A DNA stretch of 64,000 nt from a bacterium. Its GTDB lineage: Bacteria; Desulfobacterota; Binatia; HRBIN30; CADEER01. The translations under genes and the position numbers were made by a program. Of the stretch, positions 6,884 through 17,601 are shown one piece after another. The DNA lies in NCBI GenBank assembly GCA_019637795.1, contig JAHBUY010000002.1:1-64000 (forward strand), given 5' to 3'. Under the pieces are notes generated by a model. That model did not search any database. It was not told where the DNA came from and worked only from the letters and a program-made list of their open reading frames with translations. How positions within the stretch are numbered: position 1 is the stretch's first letter; each line of letters opens with the position of its first letter.

Positions 6884-8101
6884 TCAACCCGGGCCGCTGC
6901 GCCACCAGAGCCAGGCGATGGCGAGCGCCGAGGTCAGGACGGTGATCGGGACGCCGGCGCGCGCGTGCTCGCGCCAGCCGATGGCAATGCCCAACCGGTC
7001 GGCCTGGTCGACGACGATCAGGTTGGCGATGCTGCCGACCAGCAACAGGTTGCCGGCCAGCGTGCTGGCGAGGCCGAGGATCGCGCCTGCCTGCTCGCCG
7101 TTCGCCAGCGGCAGCAGGAGCATCACGGCCGGCACGTTGGAGACCAGATTGGAGAGCGCCACGGTGACCGCGAACAGCCACCCCGGCCGCTGCAGGTCGA
7201 CCATCCCAGCGGCCAGCCGATCGCGCAGCACCGCCAGCAGACCCGACGCGGCGACCGCGTGGTTGACGATGAAGAGCGCGACGAAGAGCAGCAGGAGCTG
7301 CCCGTCGACCTGCGCCAGCAGGCCCCGCGACGCGGTGCGTCGGCTGACCAGCAGCACCGCCGCGCCGGCGAGCGCCAGCACGTCGCGCTCGCCGACGCCG
7401 GCCACGAAGCCGACGATCAACGCCGCCAGCACGGCCAGTCCCTTGCCGCTCTGCCAGACGTCGAGCCGCGGCACCGCAATGGCCCGCGACGGCTCGGCGC
7501 CCTGCCAGCGCCCGCCGCTCTGGCGCGCGATCACCCACCAGACGACGCCGAGGCCGAGCAGCGCCGGCACCGCCGCGTCGGCCAGGTAGCCGGCGAACGA
7601 CAGGCGCAGCACCTGTCCGATCAGGATGTTCTGCGGGTTGCCGATCAGGGTCGCCGCCGAGCCGACGTTCGCCGCCGCCGCCAGGGCGAGCAGGAAGGGC
7701 CGCGGGTCGAGTCGGCGGCCGGCGCAGCCGGCGACGACGATCGGCGCCATCGCCAGACAGACGACGTCGTTGACCAGCACCGCCGAGAGCAGGCCGGCGC
7801 TCAGCACCAGGATGGCGAGCAGCAGCGGCGGCGACAGCGCCGCGGTGGTGATGCGGGCGGTGAGCGCGGCGTAGAATCCGGCCTGCGCCAGTTGCCCCGA
7901 TACCACCATCAGGGCGAACAGCAGCGCGATGGTGGCGACGTCCACCGCCTGCCACGCCGCCGCGGCGCCGAGCGCTCCGCCGGCGACGAGGGCGATGGCG
8001 CCGAGCAACGCGACGCCGGTGCGGTCGAGCCCCGTCCCCGGCACGCCGCCGACCAGCATCCCCAGGTACACCACGGCGAAGACGGCGAGGACGAGCGGCA
8101 T
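6884..8101 (-). CDS. SLC13/ArsB-like ion-transporter family permease
   Basis: A 405-residue protein with about 11 hydrophobic segments and the family layout of two repeats. The conserved re-entrant signature is visible twice: VNDVVCLAMAPIVV in the first half, with the GSAATLIGNPQNILIG loop following, and SNLVSNVPAVMLLLPL plus a GSIANLIV loop in the second. The GNPQN loop is typical of YbiR-like members of the ion-transporter superfamily. It sits in the inner membrane and probably moves an anion (dicarboxylate, sulfate or arsenite are the known family substrates); the substrate cannot be told. It is the first chromosomal gene beyond the tRNA. Confidence 0.85.
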   Translation of the reverse strand: MPLVLAVFAVVYLGMLVGGVPGTGLDRTGVALLGAIALVAGGALGAAAAWQAVDVATIALLFALMVVSGQLAQAGFYAALTARITTAALSPPLLLAILVLSAGLLSAVLVNDVVCLAMAPIVVAGCAGRRLDPRPFLLALAAAANVGSAATLIGNPQNILIGQVLRLSFAGYLADAAVPALLGLGVVWWVIARQSGGRWQGAEPSRAIAVPRLDVWQSGKGLAVLAALIVGFVAGVGERDVLALAGAAVLLVSRRTASRGLLAQVDGQLLLLFVALFIVNHAVAASGLLAVLRDRLAAGMVDLQRPGWLFAVTVALSNLVSNVPAVMLLLPLANGEQAGAILGLASTLAGNLLLVGSIANLIVVDQADRLGIAIGWREHARAGVPITVLTSALAIAWLWWRSGPG

Positions 8102-8169
8102 CGCCCCGCGTTCTCGACGAGGCCCGGCCGGCGGTCAACGGCGGCGTCGGCGGCGGCCCCGCCCGGGGG

Positions 8170-10206
8170 TCACGGCACGACGCGGATGATGATCGAGGCG
8201 GGCGGCCCCGGCTGACCGAGGATGTCGGTGATCCGCACCGTGACGCGGGTGTCGCCGAGCGGGAAGGCGATCTCGGAGCCGACGCCGAGCGTCGGGCAGA
8301 ACTGCACCCGCGTCGTGCTGACGACGAAGCTCGGGTCCTGCTGGCGGTTGCGCGTGCACGCATCGCCGCTGGAGGCCCGCGCGTTGAAACGACAGCTCAG
8401 ATCGTTGATCGCATTCGCCGACGCCTGCGAGCCGCCGAACATCGGCGGGTCGGTCGCCGGCACGCCGCCGATCGGTGGGTCCGGCCCGTTGTCGCACACC
8501 TTCGTGCTGCCGTTGCCGAGCGGCCGCGAGACGACGATCTGGAGATTGGGCAGCAGGTTCGGATCGCTGAGGCTGGAGTTGAATGTCGTCTGTCCGACCG
8601 CGCGATTGGACGGCCCCGGCCGCGCTTCGACGTAGAGGAAGAAACCGAAGCCGAGTGGACGTTCGAAGATCGGCGTGCCGTCGGCGGCGGTGCCTGCCGC
8701 CTGCGTGACCTGCCCGTCGGCGCGCGCCACCCCGACGGCGTTGATCAGGGGGCCCACGCTCGCGAAGGTCGGCGTGATCGTCGGCGTGGTCGTGCGGGTC
8801 GGCGTCGCGGTGCCGGTACGCGTCGCGGTCATGGTCCGCGTCACCGTGCGGGTGGCCGTGTCCGTGCGGGTCGCGGTGGCGGCTGGGGGGCCGGTCGGCG
8901 TGTACGTCACGGTCCCAGTCGGCGTCCGGGTCGTCGTCCGCGTCGGCGTCGCGGTGAAGCTCGGGGTGCGGGTGACCGTCGGCGTCCGGGTCGTGGTCGC
9001 GGTCGGCGTCTGCGTCGGGGCCGGCGAGCCGGTCGCGGTGCGGGTCGAGGTCGCCGATGGCGCCACGGTCGCCGTGCGGGTCGCCGTCGCCCCGATCGGG
9101 ACGGTGGCCGACCGCGTCGCCGTGGCGGTCGCCGGCCGCGTCGCGGTGGGTGTCGCGCTCGGCGAGGCCGTGGCGCTGCGCGTCACCGATGGCGTCCGAG
9201 TCGCCGTCGACGTCCGGGTGGGCGTCTGGGTCCGCGTCGCGGTGAGGGACGGGGTGCTGGTCCGGGTCGCGGTCGACGTCACCGGCGGCGTCGCGGTGCG
9301 GGTCGGCGATGGGCCGGCGGTGTTGGTGTCCGACGGCGTCGCCGTCGCCGGCTCCGGCGTGGACGTCAGGCGGATGGTGCGCGTCGCCGTGCGGGTGACG
9401 GTCGGCGACTTGGTCGCCGTCGGCGAGATGGTGGTGGTCGGCGTGCGCGTCGGCCGGGTGGCCGTCGGCGTCGCGGTGGGCGGCTCCGTCCGCGTGCGCG
9501 TCGGCGACAGCGTCTGCGTCGGCGTGCGCGTGCTCGTCGGCGGCGTGCCCATGGTCGCGGTTTCGGTGGGCGGACCCTGGGTCGCGGTCGGCAGCGCGGT
9601 GTCGGTCGCGCTCGCCGTCCGCGTCGCCGTGGCCGTCGCCACTGTCGCCGTCGCGCTGCTGGTGGCGCTGCCGGTGGCGGTCGGCAGCGGCGTCGCCGTC
9701 GATGTCGACGGCGCGGTGGCCGTGGGCGTGGCCACGAGCGTCGCCGTGGCCGGGGCGGTCTCGGTGGCGGTGGCGAGGGGCGTCGCCGTCGGGCTCGCGG
9801 TGAGCGACGGGGTGCCGGTCGGCGACGGACTGATCGTGGGCGGCGTCGCCGTCGGGCTGGCGGTCGGCACCGCGATGCAGCCGGAGAGGGCTCCGTTGAC
9901 CGCCAGGATGAGCTCGTTGAGCGCCACGGTGCGGTCGCCGTCGGCGTCGAACGAGGGACAGCTTGCGAGCGGCAGCTCCCCCTGGGCGATCGTCACGCCG
10001 ATGATCAGCTCGTTGACGGTGACGACGCCGTCACCGTTGCAGTCGCCGACACAGGGCCCGAGCAGGACGTCGGCGCGCGCCGCGGGCGCGGCGGACGCAG
10101 CGGACACGGCCAACACCGCCAGCATCCTCAGCAACCGCCGCCACCGCCGGCGGAGCCGCCCGCCCCTGCCTCTGCTCGGCAGGCATCGCTCGCCGCACCT
10201 CACCAC
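8170..10206 (-). CDS. Exported protein: dockerin-like module, long Thr/Pro-rich stretch, C-terminal Cys domain
   Basis: A 678-residue protein with a GTG start; an internal ATG at 10125 is an alternative. A basic N-region precedes a hydrophobic signal ending near ARA-D. Residues ~52-110 form a double EF-hand-like module (GDCNGDG ... DADGDRTVALNEL) bounded by Cys. Residues ~112-500 are almost entirely Thr, Pro, Ala, Ser and Arg in TATPT/TRTPT-type words, a disordered mucin-like linker likely to be extended or glycosylated. Residues 515-678 form a compact Cys-containing domain that recurs in the protein at 17602-19299. It is probably a cell-surface protein; no enzyme motif is seen. Confidence 0.8.
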   Translation of the reverse strand: MVRCGERCLPSRGRGGRLRRRWRRLLRMLAVLAVSAASAAPAARADVLLGPCVGDCNGDGVVTVNELIIGVTIAQGELPLASCPSFDADGDRTVALNELILAVNGALSGCIAVPTASPTATPPTISPSPTGTPSLTASPTATPLATATETAPATATLVATPTATAPSTSTATPLPTATGSATSSATATVATATATRTASATDTALPTATQGPPTETATMGTPPTSTRTPTQTLSPTRTRTEPPTATPTATRPTRTPTTTISPTATKSPTVTRTATRTIRLTSTPEPATATPSDTNTAGPSPTRTATPPVTSTATRTSTPSLTATRTQTPTRTSTATRTPSVTRSATASPSATPTATRPATATATRSATVPIGATATRTATVAPSATSTRTATGSPAPTQTPTATTTRTPTVTRTPSFTATPTRTTTRTPTGTVTYTPTGPPAATATRTDTATRTVTRTMTATRTGTATPTRTTTPTITPTFASVGPLINAVGVARADGQVTQAAGTAADGTPIFERPLGFGFFLYVEARPGPSNRAVGQTTFNSSLSDPNLLPNLQIVVSRPLGNGSTKVCDNGPDPPIGGVPATDPPMFGGSQASANAINDLSCRFNARASSGDACTRNRQQDPSFVVSTTRVQFCPTLGVGSEIAFPLGDTRVTVRITDILGQPGPPASIIIRVVP

Positions 10207-10336
10207 CTCGTAGATGTGCAGACCTGGCGCTTTGCTGCAAGACTACGCATGCCGCGTGGCACGCGGTGGTGGCGGGCGGACGCGCGTTCGGCACCCGCCG
10301 CTGGCGGACGACGCGCCCGGGGCGCCCGCCCGGCCC

Positions 10337-10636
10337 TCAGAGCTGGGCGTCGGCCTGGCGCGGTCGCCCCTCCGCCGCGCGCGCGCCCAGCGCCCCCTCC
10401 TGGCGGGTGTCGTGGTACTCGCGCAGCAGGGCGCGCAGGTCGCTCGAGGGTCGCCAGCGCGCCGGGCCGGCGCCGGTCACGGCGCCGCAGAGCATCCCCA
10501 TGGCGCGTGCCGAGGCGCGTCCGTTCTCCAGTTGCCAGCCGAGGGCCAGCGGCACGGGATCGGTCGTCGGCGCAGCGGCGCAGACGCGGTTGTGGACCAG
10601 GGCCAGGCAGTAGCGACGCAGCTCTCCGTTTCGCAT
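10337..10636 (-). CDS. Small hypothetical protein (99 aa)
   Basis: ATG at 10636 follows GAGGGAG with 5-base spacing. The product begins MRNGELRRYCLALVHNRV, contains a conserved-looking LREYHDTRQEGALGARAAEG segment near the C-terminus, and ends ADAQL. It has no signal peptide or membrane segment. The 290 bp upstream, to the next minus-strand gene, show only G+C-rich sequence without a credible frame. Function unknown; the good ribosome site and amphipathic helical character support a real gene. Confidence 0.5.
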   Translation of the reverse strand: MRNGELRRYCLALVHNRVCAAAPTTDPVPLALGWQLENGRASARAMGMLCGAVTGAGPARWRPSSDLRALLREYHDTRQEGALGARAAEGRPRQADAQL

Positions 10637-10927
10637 GCGACTCCCTCGTGTGGCGGATTTGCGCTGGGAACCGTGCGGTACCTGTGCAACCGATGTGCCG
10701 CGGCGCCGCGGGCGCCGCCGCGCGAGACGTCGCGGCGGGCGCGCATCCGCCGCCGCCACCCGATCGTCGCTTCCTCGTGCCATATGCCTGTCGCGACGAC
10801 GTGCCCGGCGCGCCGGCGTCCGCGCAGCTCCACGTTGCGCATGACCGCTCGCGCGCCACCCCAGTCCGGGTGCGCCGTCCCCCCTCCCCTGTCTCTGGTT
10901 TCGCTTCGACCCGCCGGGCGCGGCGTG

Positions 10928-11317
10928 TCACTCCTCCGGCCCGGGATCGCGCGCGAAGCCGCTCCGCCGCCGCGCATTCGGCCGACTGCGCGGGATGTGA
11001 TCCGGCGACACGTCCTGGGCGCGCAGCCGGAGCAGCGCGCCGCGGACCGCCTTCGGCTCGAGCCCCAGCGTCTCGCAGACGACGGCGAACGAGAACACCG
11101 ATCGCCGCTGACGGCTCAGCACCCACTGCTCGGCTTCCATCCGGGCCCTGGGCTCGCGGCTGAGATAGGCGCGGATCGCATCCTCCAGCACCGCCAGCAT
11201 GAGGGCCTTGGTGCCGGTGTAGGGCGCCGTGCGCGCCTCGCCGCCGCCGACGCCGATGAGAGCGGCGATGTCGTCGCTGGTCACGGGCCAGGCGTGCTTG
11301 GGATCGAACTTCGACAC
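10928..11317 (-). CDS. Conserved hypothetical protein with helical C-terminal domain
   Basis: A 129-residue protein with a GTG start at 11317. The core (LMLAVLEDAIRAYLS, then EAEQWVLSRQRRSVFSFAVVCETLGL, EPKAVRGALLRL, in pieces) matches a small family frequently seen in deltaproteobacterial and planctomycete genomes, in which a C-terminal helix-turn-helix-like element (FSFxxVCExLGLxPxxVRxxL) is the most conserved part. It may bind DNA or act as a small regulator; there is no experimental function I can cite. It stands apart from its neighbours with no tight operon. Confidence 0.65.
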   Translation of the reverse strand: MSKFDPKHAWPVTSDDIAALIGVGGGEARTAPYTGTKALMLAVLEDAIRAYLSREPRARMEAEQWVLSRQRRSVFSFAVVCETLGLEPKAVRGALLRLRAQDVSPDHIPRSRPNARRRSGFARDPGPEE

Positions 11318-11417
11318 GGGACGGTTGACGTGGGGCTCCGGCCGCGGCGACCGCTGCCCACCCCCTCGCCAATGCTCCGATTCGCGTCGGCGTATTGCCA
11401 GCGCTTTTTCAGTTCGC

Positions 11418-12047
11418 TCAATCGAGGCGCATGCGAAATTGCACGATCACGCCGAGATCGCCTTCGGCGTCGCGCAGGTTCATCGGCACCCCCACGCCGA
11501 GGGCCAGCGGCAGGCGTGGATGCAGCCACTGCACGCCGGCAATCCCGTAGTACCCGAACTCGCTGTCCTCGCCGCCCTCGAGGCGGAGCGTGAAGCGATC
11601 GATCGGCCAGACCACCGCGCAGCGGAAGCCGCGCTGGGCCGAGTAGAAGGCGCCGAGCGGCTCGAGCGACCGGTCGCCGAGGTTGACGCTCACCGCCGGC
11701 AGATCGCGGCCGACGCCGAAGGCGGCCTGCACGCCCACCAACTCGCCCGTCGGTTCGCCGCGCCGCTGGCGCAACGGAATGCCGTGCTGGTTGACGAAGC
11801 CGACGATCGCGTCGACCGCCGGCGACAGATCGATGCCGGCGCGCCGCGGCGGCCCCTCGGCCCCCGGCATGCCCGTGGCGTCGCGCCCGATCTGATCGAA
11901 GCGGTCGGGACGGCCGGCGCGCCACAATGCGCGCGACGCCTCCGCCACCGGCATCGCCAGGCGCGCCGCGTCATCGCCGGCCGCGCCCGACGCCCCCGCC
12001 ACCAGGAGGGCGATCGCACTGCCCCATCGCGACCAACAGCAGGACAC
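11418..12047 (-). CDS. Exported hypothetical protein, beta-rich C-terminus
   Basis: A 209-residue protein. Residues 1-24 form a signal peptide ending GAAGDDAA. The C-terminal third alternates hydrophobic and polar residues (FRCAVVWPIDRFTLRLEGG, GYYGIAGVQWLHPRLPLALGVGVPM) and ends VIVQFRMRLD, a short run of amphipathic beta strands like those of small outer-membrane or periplasmic barrel proteins. There are no Cys pairs beyond two, and no enzyme motif. Likely periplasmic or outer membrane; function unknown. Confidence 0.6.
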   Translation of the reverse strand: MSCCWSRWGSAIALLVAGASGAAGDDAARLAMPVAEASRALWRAGRPDRFDQIGRDATGMPGAEGPPRRAGIDLSPAVDAIVGFVNQHGIPLRQRRGEPTGELVGVQAAFGVGRDLPAVSVNLGDRSLEPLGAFYSAQRGFRCAVVWPIDRFTLRLEGGEDSEFGYYGIAGVQWLHPRLPLALGVGVPMNLRDAEGDLGVIVQFRMRLD

Positions 12048-12130
12048 GGCACGACTCCCCTGCCACCACGCTCCGCCCGGGTCGCGGCATTTTCAACCGC
12101 GATGTCGCATCCCTCGCCGCTGAAGGCGGG

Positions 12131-12838
12131 TCAGCGACGGCGGCGCGGCGGACGCGGCGCCGGTCGCGCCGCGGCGAGCAGCGTCTGGAGGTCGTAGTCG
12201 ACCAGCTCGCCGATGCGCTGCAGCGTCACGTCGGGAATCGCGCACCTGGCGAAGGCGTCGGGATCGAGCGCGTAGTGCCCCTGGCGCGGGAAGACGGTGG
12301 TGACGCGTTCGCCCCAGCTCCGCTTCACCGCGTCGAGCAGGCGCGGCTTGTCGTCGACCATGATGTAGTGCTTCGCCGGATAGCGGCGGGCCACGTCGGC
12401 GAGCTCCTGCTCCTTGTGGATGTACACCAGGATGTTGCCGTCCACCGCCTCGAAGATCCCGGCGCGGTGGATCTTGCGCGGCTGGAAGACGACGTCGCCG
12501 TCCGAGAGCACCACCGCCGGTCCCCAGCGCTTGACGTGCGCGATGACGTCGAGCGAGCCGGGGTAGAGGCGGTTGGCAAACGGATAGTCGATGAGAAACA
12601 TCGACAGCGCCAGCAGGTGCGAGTCCTGCGGTTGCTCCAGGCGATAGCGCTGCAGCGCGCCCAGGTAGTCGGCGTAGCCGAGCTCCCCCCGCAGCTCCTC
12701 GAAGATCTGCCAGTAGCGCGCCTGGCGCTGGCGGCCGACCTCGGCCGTCAGGTGGGCGCGCAGATCGGCGGTGACGGCGTCGTTGTCGAGCAGCGTGTTG
12801 TCGATGTCGAGGAGGGTGACGACGGAGGCGCGCGGCAT
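12131..12838 (-). CDS. HAD-superfamily hydrolase
   Basis: A 235-residue protein. Motif I is LLDIDNTLLDND with nucleophile Asp11 and acid/base Asp13; motif II is the VVLSDGD stretch; motif III/IV has a downstream Lys and IMVDDKPRLL, with two aspartates for Mg2+ binding. An alpha-helical cap lies between motifs I and II (~20-95), as in class I haloacid dehalogenase-like phosphatases. Substrate unknown; it is a cytoplasmic phosphatase or dehalogenase-type enzyme. It is divergent from the lipoprotein gene at 12921. Confidence 0.85.
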   Translation of the reverse strand: MPRASVVTLLDIDNTLLDNDAVTADLRAHLTAEVGRQRQARYWQIFEELRGELGYADYLGALQRYRLEQPQDSHLLALSMFLIDYPFANRLYPGSLDVIAHVKRWGPAVVLSDGDVVFQPRKIHRAGIFEAVDGNILVYIHKEQELADVARRYPAKHYIMVDDKPRLLDAVKRSWGERVTTVFPRQGHYALDPDAFARCAIPDVTLQRIGELVDYDLQTLLAAARPAPRPPRRRR

Positions 12839-12920
12839 GGCGCCGTTCTACACGCCGCGCCCACGGGCGCAAGGCGGTTCGGTGGACCGCGCCGCCCGCG
12901 CCCGCTAGAAAGCCCAGCCC

Positions 12921-13418
12921 ATGACGATGCGAGCGACGATCCTGACCGCGGCGGTGATGGCCATGGCGGCGGGCTGCGCGGCGAGCGGCCCGATCGCGGC
13001 GCGCCTGGTGCGGCCCGACAGCGGCGCGCCCGTGGCGATGGCGTACCGCTCCCAGCGCTTCACCAACAACGGCACCCTGACCGCGACCCTGCCCGACGGC
13101 GAGCGCTTCAGCGGGCCGTACCTGCAGGTGACCTCGGACGTCAGCGGCGAGGCGCTCGATCCGTACTGGGGCGGCTGGGGCGTCGGCTGGGACGGCTGGA
13201 CGCCATGGTCCGACGACTACGGGCCCTGGATCGCCGGCGCCGACATGCCGACCTTCATCCGCAACTACAGCGGCAAGGTGATCGCCAGCCTGCAGGGCGA
13301 CCGCGGCGGGCGCATGCGCTGCCGCTTCCGCCTCGCCGAGCCGGACCAGGGCATGAGCGGCGGCGGCCTCGGCGAGTGCGAGACCGGCAGCGGCGAGCGC
13401 ATCAGCGCGACGTTCTGA
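12921..13418 (+). CDS. Predicted lipoprotein
   Basis: A 165-residue protein with a lipoprotein signal: MRATILTAAVMAMAAGC, Cys19 being the likely lipidated residue. The mature part has a beta-rich start (GAPVAMAYRSQRF), a Trp/Gly/Asp-rich middle (DPYWGGWGVGWDGW) and two Cys near the end (RMRCRF, GECET). This fits small lipoproteins whose C-terminal half repeats C-x-F/Y patterns, but I cannot name a family. Likely anchored in the outer or inner membrane. Confidence 0.7.
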   Translation: MTMRATILTAAVMAMAAGCAASGPIAARLVRPDSGAPVAMAYRSQRFTNNGTLTATLPDGERFSGPYLQVTSDVSGEALDPYWGGWGVGWDGWTPWSDDYGPWIAGADMPTFIRNYSGKVIASLQGDRGGRMRCRFRLAEPDQGMSGGGLGECETGSGERISATF

Positions 13419-13468
13419 CCCACCCACGGCGCGCGGCCACGCCGGCGTCATGCGGGGTGGGATTCGCG

Positions 13469-14791
13469 CTACCGGCAGGTGCCCTCGAGGCCGGAGATCC
13501 AGTCGCGGATCACGCTCACCGCCTCGCCGTGCACGGTCTGGCGGCCGAGCTCGGGCATGGCGATGCCGGGGGCGATCGATTCCATCCGGTAGACGAGGAT
13601 CGAGCCGTCGGGATCGCCGGGCAGGATGTCGACCCTGCGCCCACCCGAGCCCTGCCCGGCGGCGACCGGGCCCTTGCAGACGCCGAGGCGGGCCGGGGTG
13701 TCCTCGTGGATGTCGAGGTAGAGACCGGAGGTGCGCGCCAGGCCGCTCGGGTTGTGGCAGTGGCCGCAGTTCACGTCCAGATAAGCGCGGGCCCGCTGCT
13801 CGAGCGTGCCGGCCCCGGGGTCGTCGAACGACGGTGACTTCGGCGCCTCTTCCGGGCTTGGGGCGCCGGTGAGATAGCCGACCTCGGTCCACCGCCGCAG
13901 CTCGTTCTCGACCGCATCCCCGTAGTCGTAGTCCTTGTTGAGATTGCGCGCCTTCGGGCCCAGCGGTCCGAGCACGTCGTTGTGCTCGGCATGGCACTCC
14001 TTGCACTGGTTGGTGTTCGGCACCTGGAAGGTGATCTGGAAGCGCGATCCGTCCGCCTGCGGGTAGTCGATCGGCACGCGGGCGCCGATCACCCGGCGCC
14101 GCGCCTCGCTCCGCTGGTCGTTCCACACGTAGGTGATCGCTTCCCAGCCGGTGCTGCGGCGCAGCAGCAGCCGGGTCTCGATCAGTCGCTCGCCGAGCGC
14201 CGGATCGCGCTCGTCGACCGGGAAGGCGAAGGTCTTCACCAGCAGCGCGCCGACCGGGAAGGTGAAGCTCTCGCGCGCGCTGTAGGTCGCGCTGGTGCCG
14301 GGCGGCAGGTACACGAAGCGGTGCTTGCGGGCGTAGTCGGAGAACAGCGGCGTATTGAGGTCGAACGGCAGCAGCCCGGCGTTGGGCTCCTGCGTCGCCG
14401 GATCCCGGAACAGCCGGTAGCTCGAGAGCAGCTCGCAGAACGGCTGCGTCGGATCGACGTTCACCCCCTCTCCCGGCGGCACGGCGCAGCGCGTCTCCGC
14501 GACGGCGACGGGCGTGGCGGTGGCGGTCGGCGTCGGGCTGGCATCGGGCAGGCAGATGCCAACGGCGCTGTTGACGCCTGCCAGCAGCTCGTCGATCGAC
14601 ACCAGGCCATCGCCGTTGCGATCGAAGGCGCGACAGGCGTCGACCGGCGCGGCGCCGAGGGCGACGTTGACGCCCATGATCAGCTCGTTGATCGGCACGC
14701 TGCCGTCGCCGTTGCAGTCGCCGACGCACGCCAGCGCCGGCGCCGCCGCCGTCAGCAGCGCGGCGGCGCAGAGGGAGACGAGACGCCGCAT
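13469..14791 (-). CDS. Exported SO2930-family (TIGR03806-like) diheme cytochrome c with dockerin-like N-terminus
   Basis: A 440-residue protein. The signal peptide ends ALA-CV; residues ~22-80 are a Cys-bounded double EF-hand module (GDCNGDG ... DRNGDGLVSIDEL). After a short TPTATATP linker the catalytic part begins. Two c-type heme sites are visible, CKECH (~275) and CGHCH (~345), with FEL-type blocks (ELLSSYRLF, LFSDYARKHRFVYLPPG) typical of this family. It starts 4 bases after the beta-helix gene ends, the known pairing of these two families. It is probably a periplasmic or surface electron-transfer protein; the partner is unknown. Confidence 0.88.
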   Translation of the reverse strand: MRRLVSLCAAALLTAAAPALACVGDCNGDGSVPINELIMGVNVALGAAPVDACRAFDRNGDGLVSIDELLAGVNSAVGICLPDASPTPTATATPVAVAETRCAVPPGEGVNVDPTQPFCELLSSYRLFRDPATQEPNAGLLPFDLNTPLFSDYARKHRFVYLPPGTSATYSARESFTFPVGALLVKTFAFPVDERDPALGERLIETRLLLRRSTGWEAITYVWNDQRSEARRRVIGARVPIDYPQADGSRFQITFQVPNTNQCKECHAEHNDVLGPLGPKARNLNKDYDYGDAVENELRRWTEVGYLTGAPSPEEAPKSPSFDDPGAGTLEQRARAYLDVNCGHCHNPSGLARTSGLYLDIHEDTPARLGVCKGPVAAGQGSGGRRVDILPGDPDGSILVYRMESIAPGIAMPELGRQTVHGEAVSVIRDWISGLEGTCR

Positions 14792-14795
14792 CGCC

Positions 14796-17435
<2,640 letters not shown>

Positions 17436-17601
17436 ATCGGAATTGTGTACTTGATGGTTCGCCTCAGTGGCAAGGTGGATCGGCGCGAGAGGCGTTGCTC
17501 GAGCATGCGCTGCGAACGGCCGGGCAAGGCCCGCGCGGGGGGCATCGCGGCACCCCCTCGCCGGATGTGGACCGCGCCGTCGGGTGGCCGGTGACCGCGG
17601 G

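Noticed and set aside
8770..9880. CRISPR-like repeat array
   Set aside because: The periodic sequence is the Thr/Pro-rich coding region of an open frame with irregular units and no spacers.
13469..14791. Diheme cytochrome as a MauG-type cofactor-maturation enzyme
   Set aside because: Heme spacing and flanking blocks fit the SO2930-type family paired with the beta-helix protein, and it is 34 kb from the mau genes.
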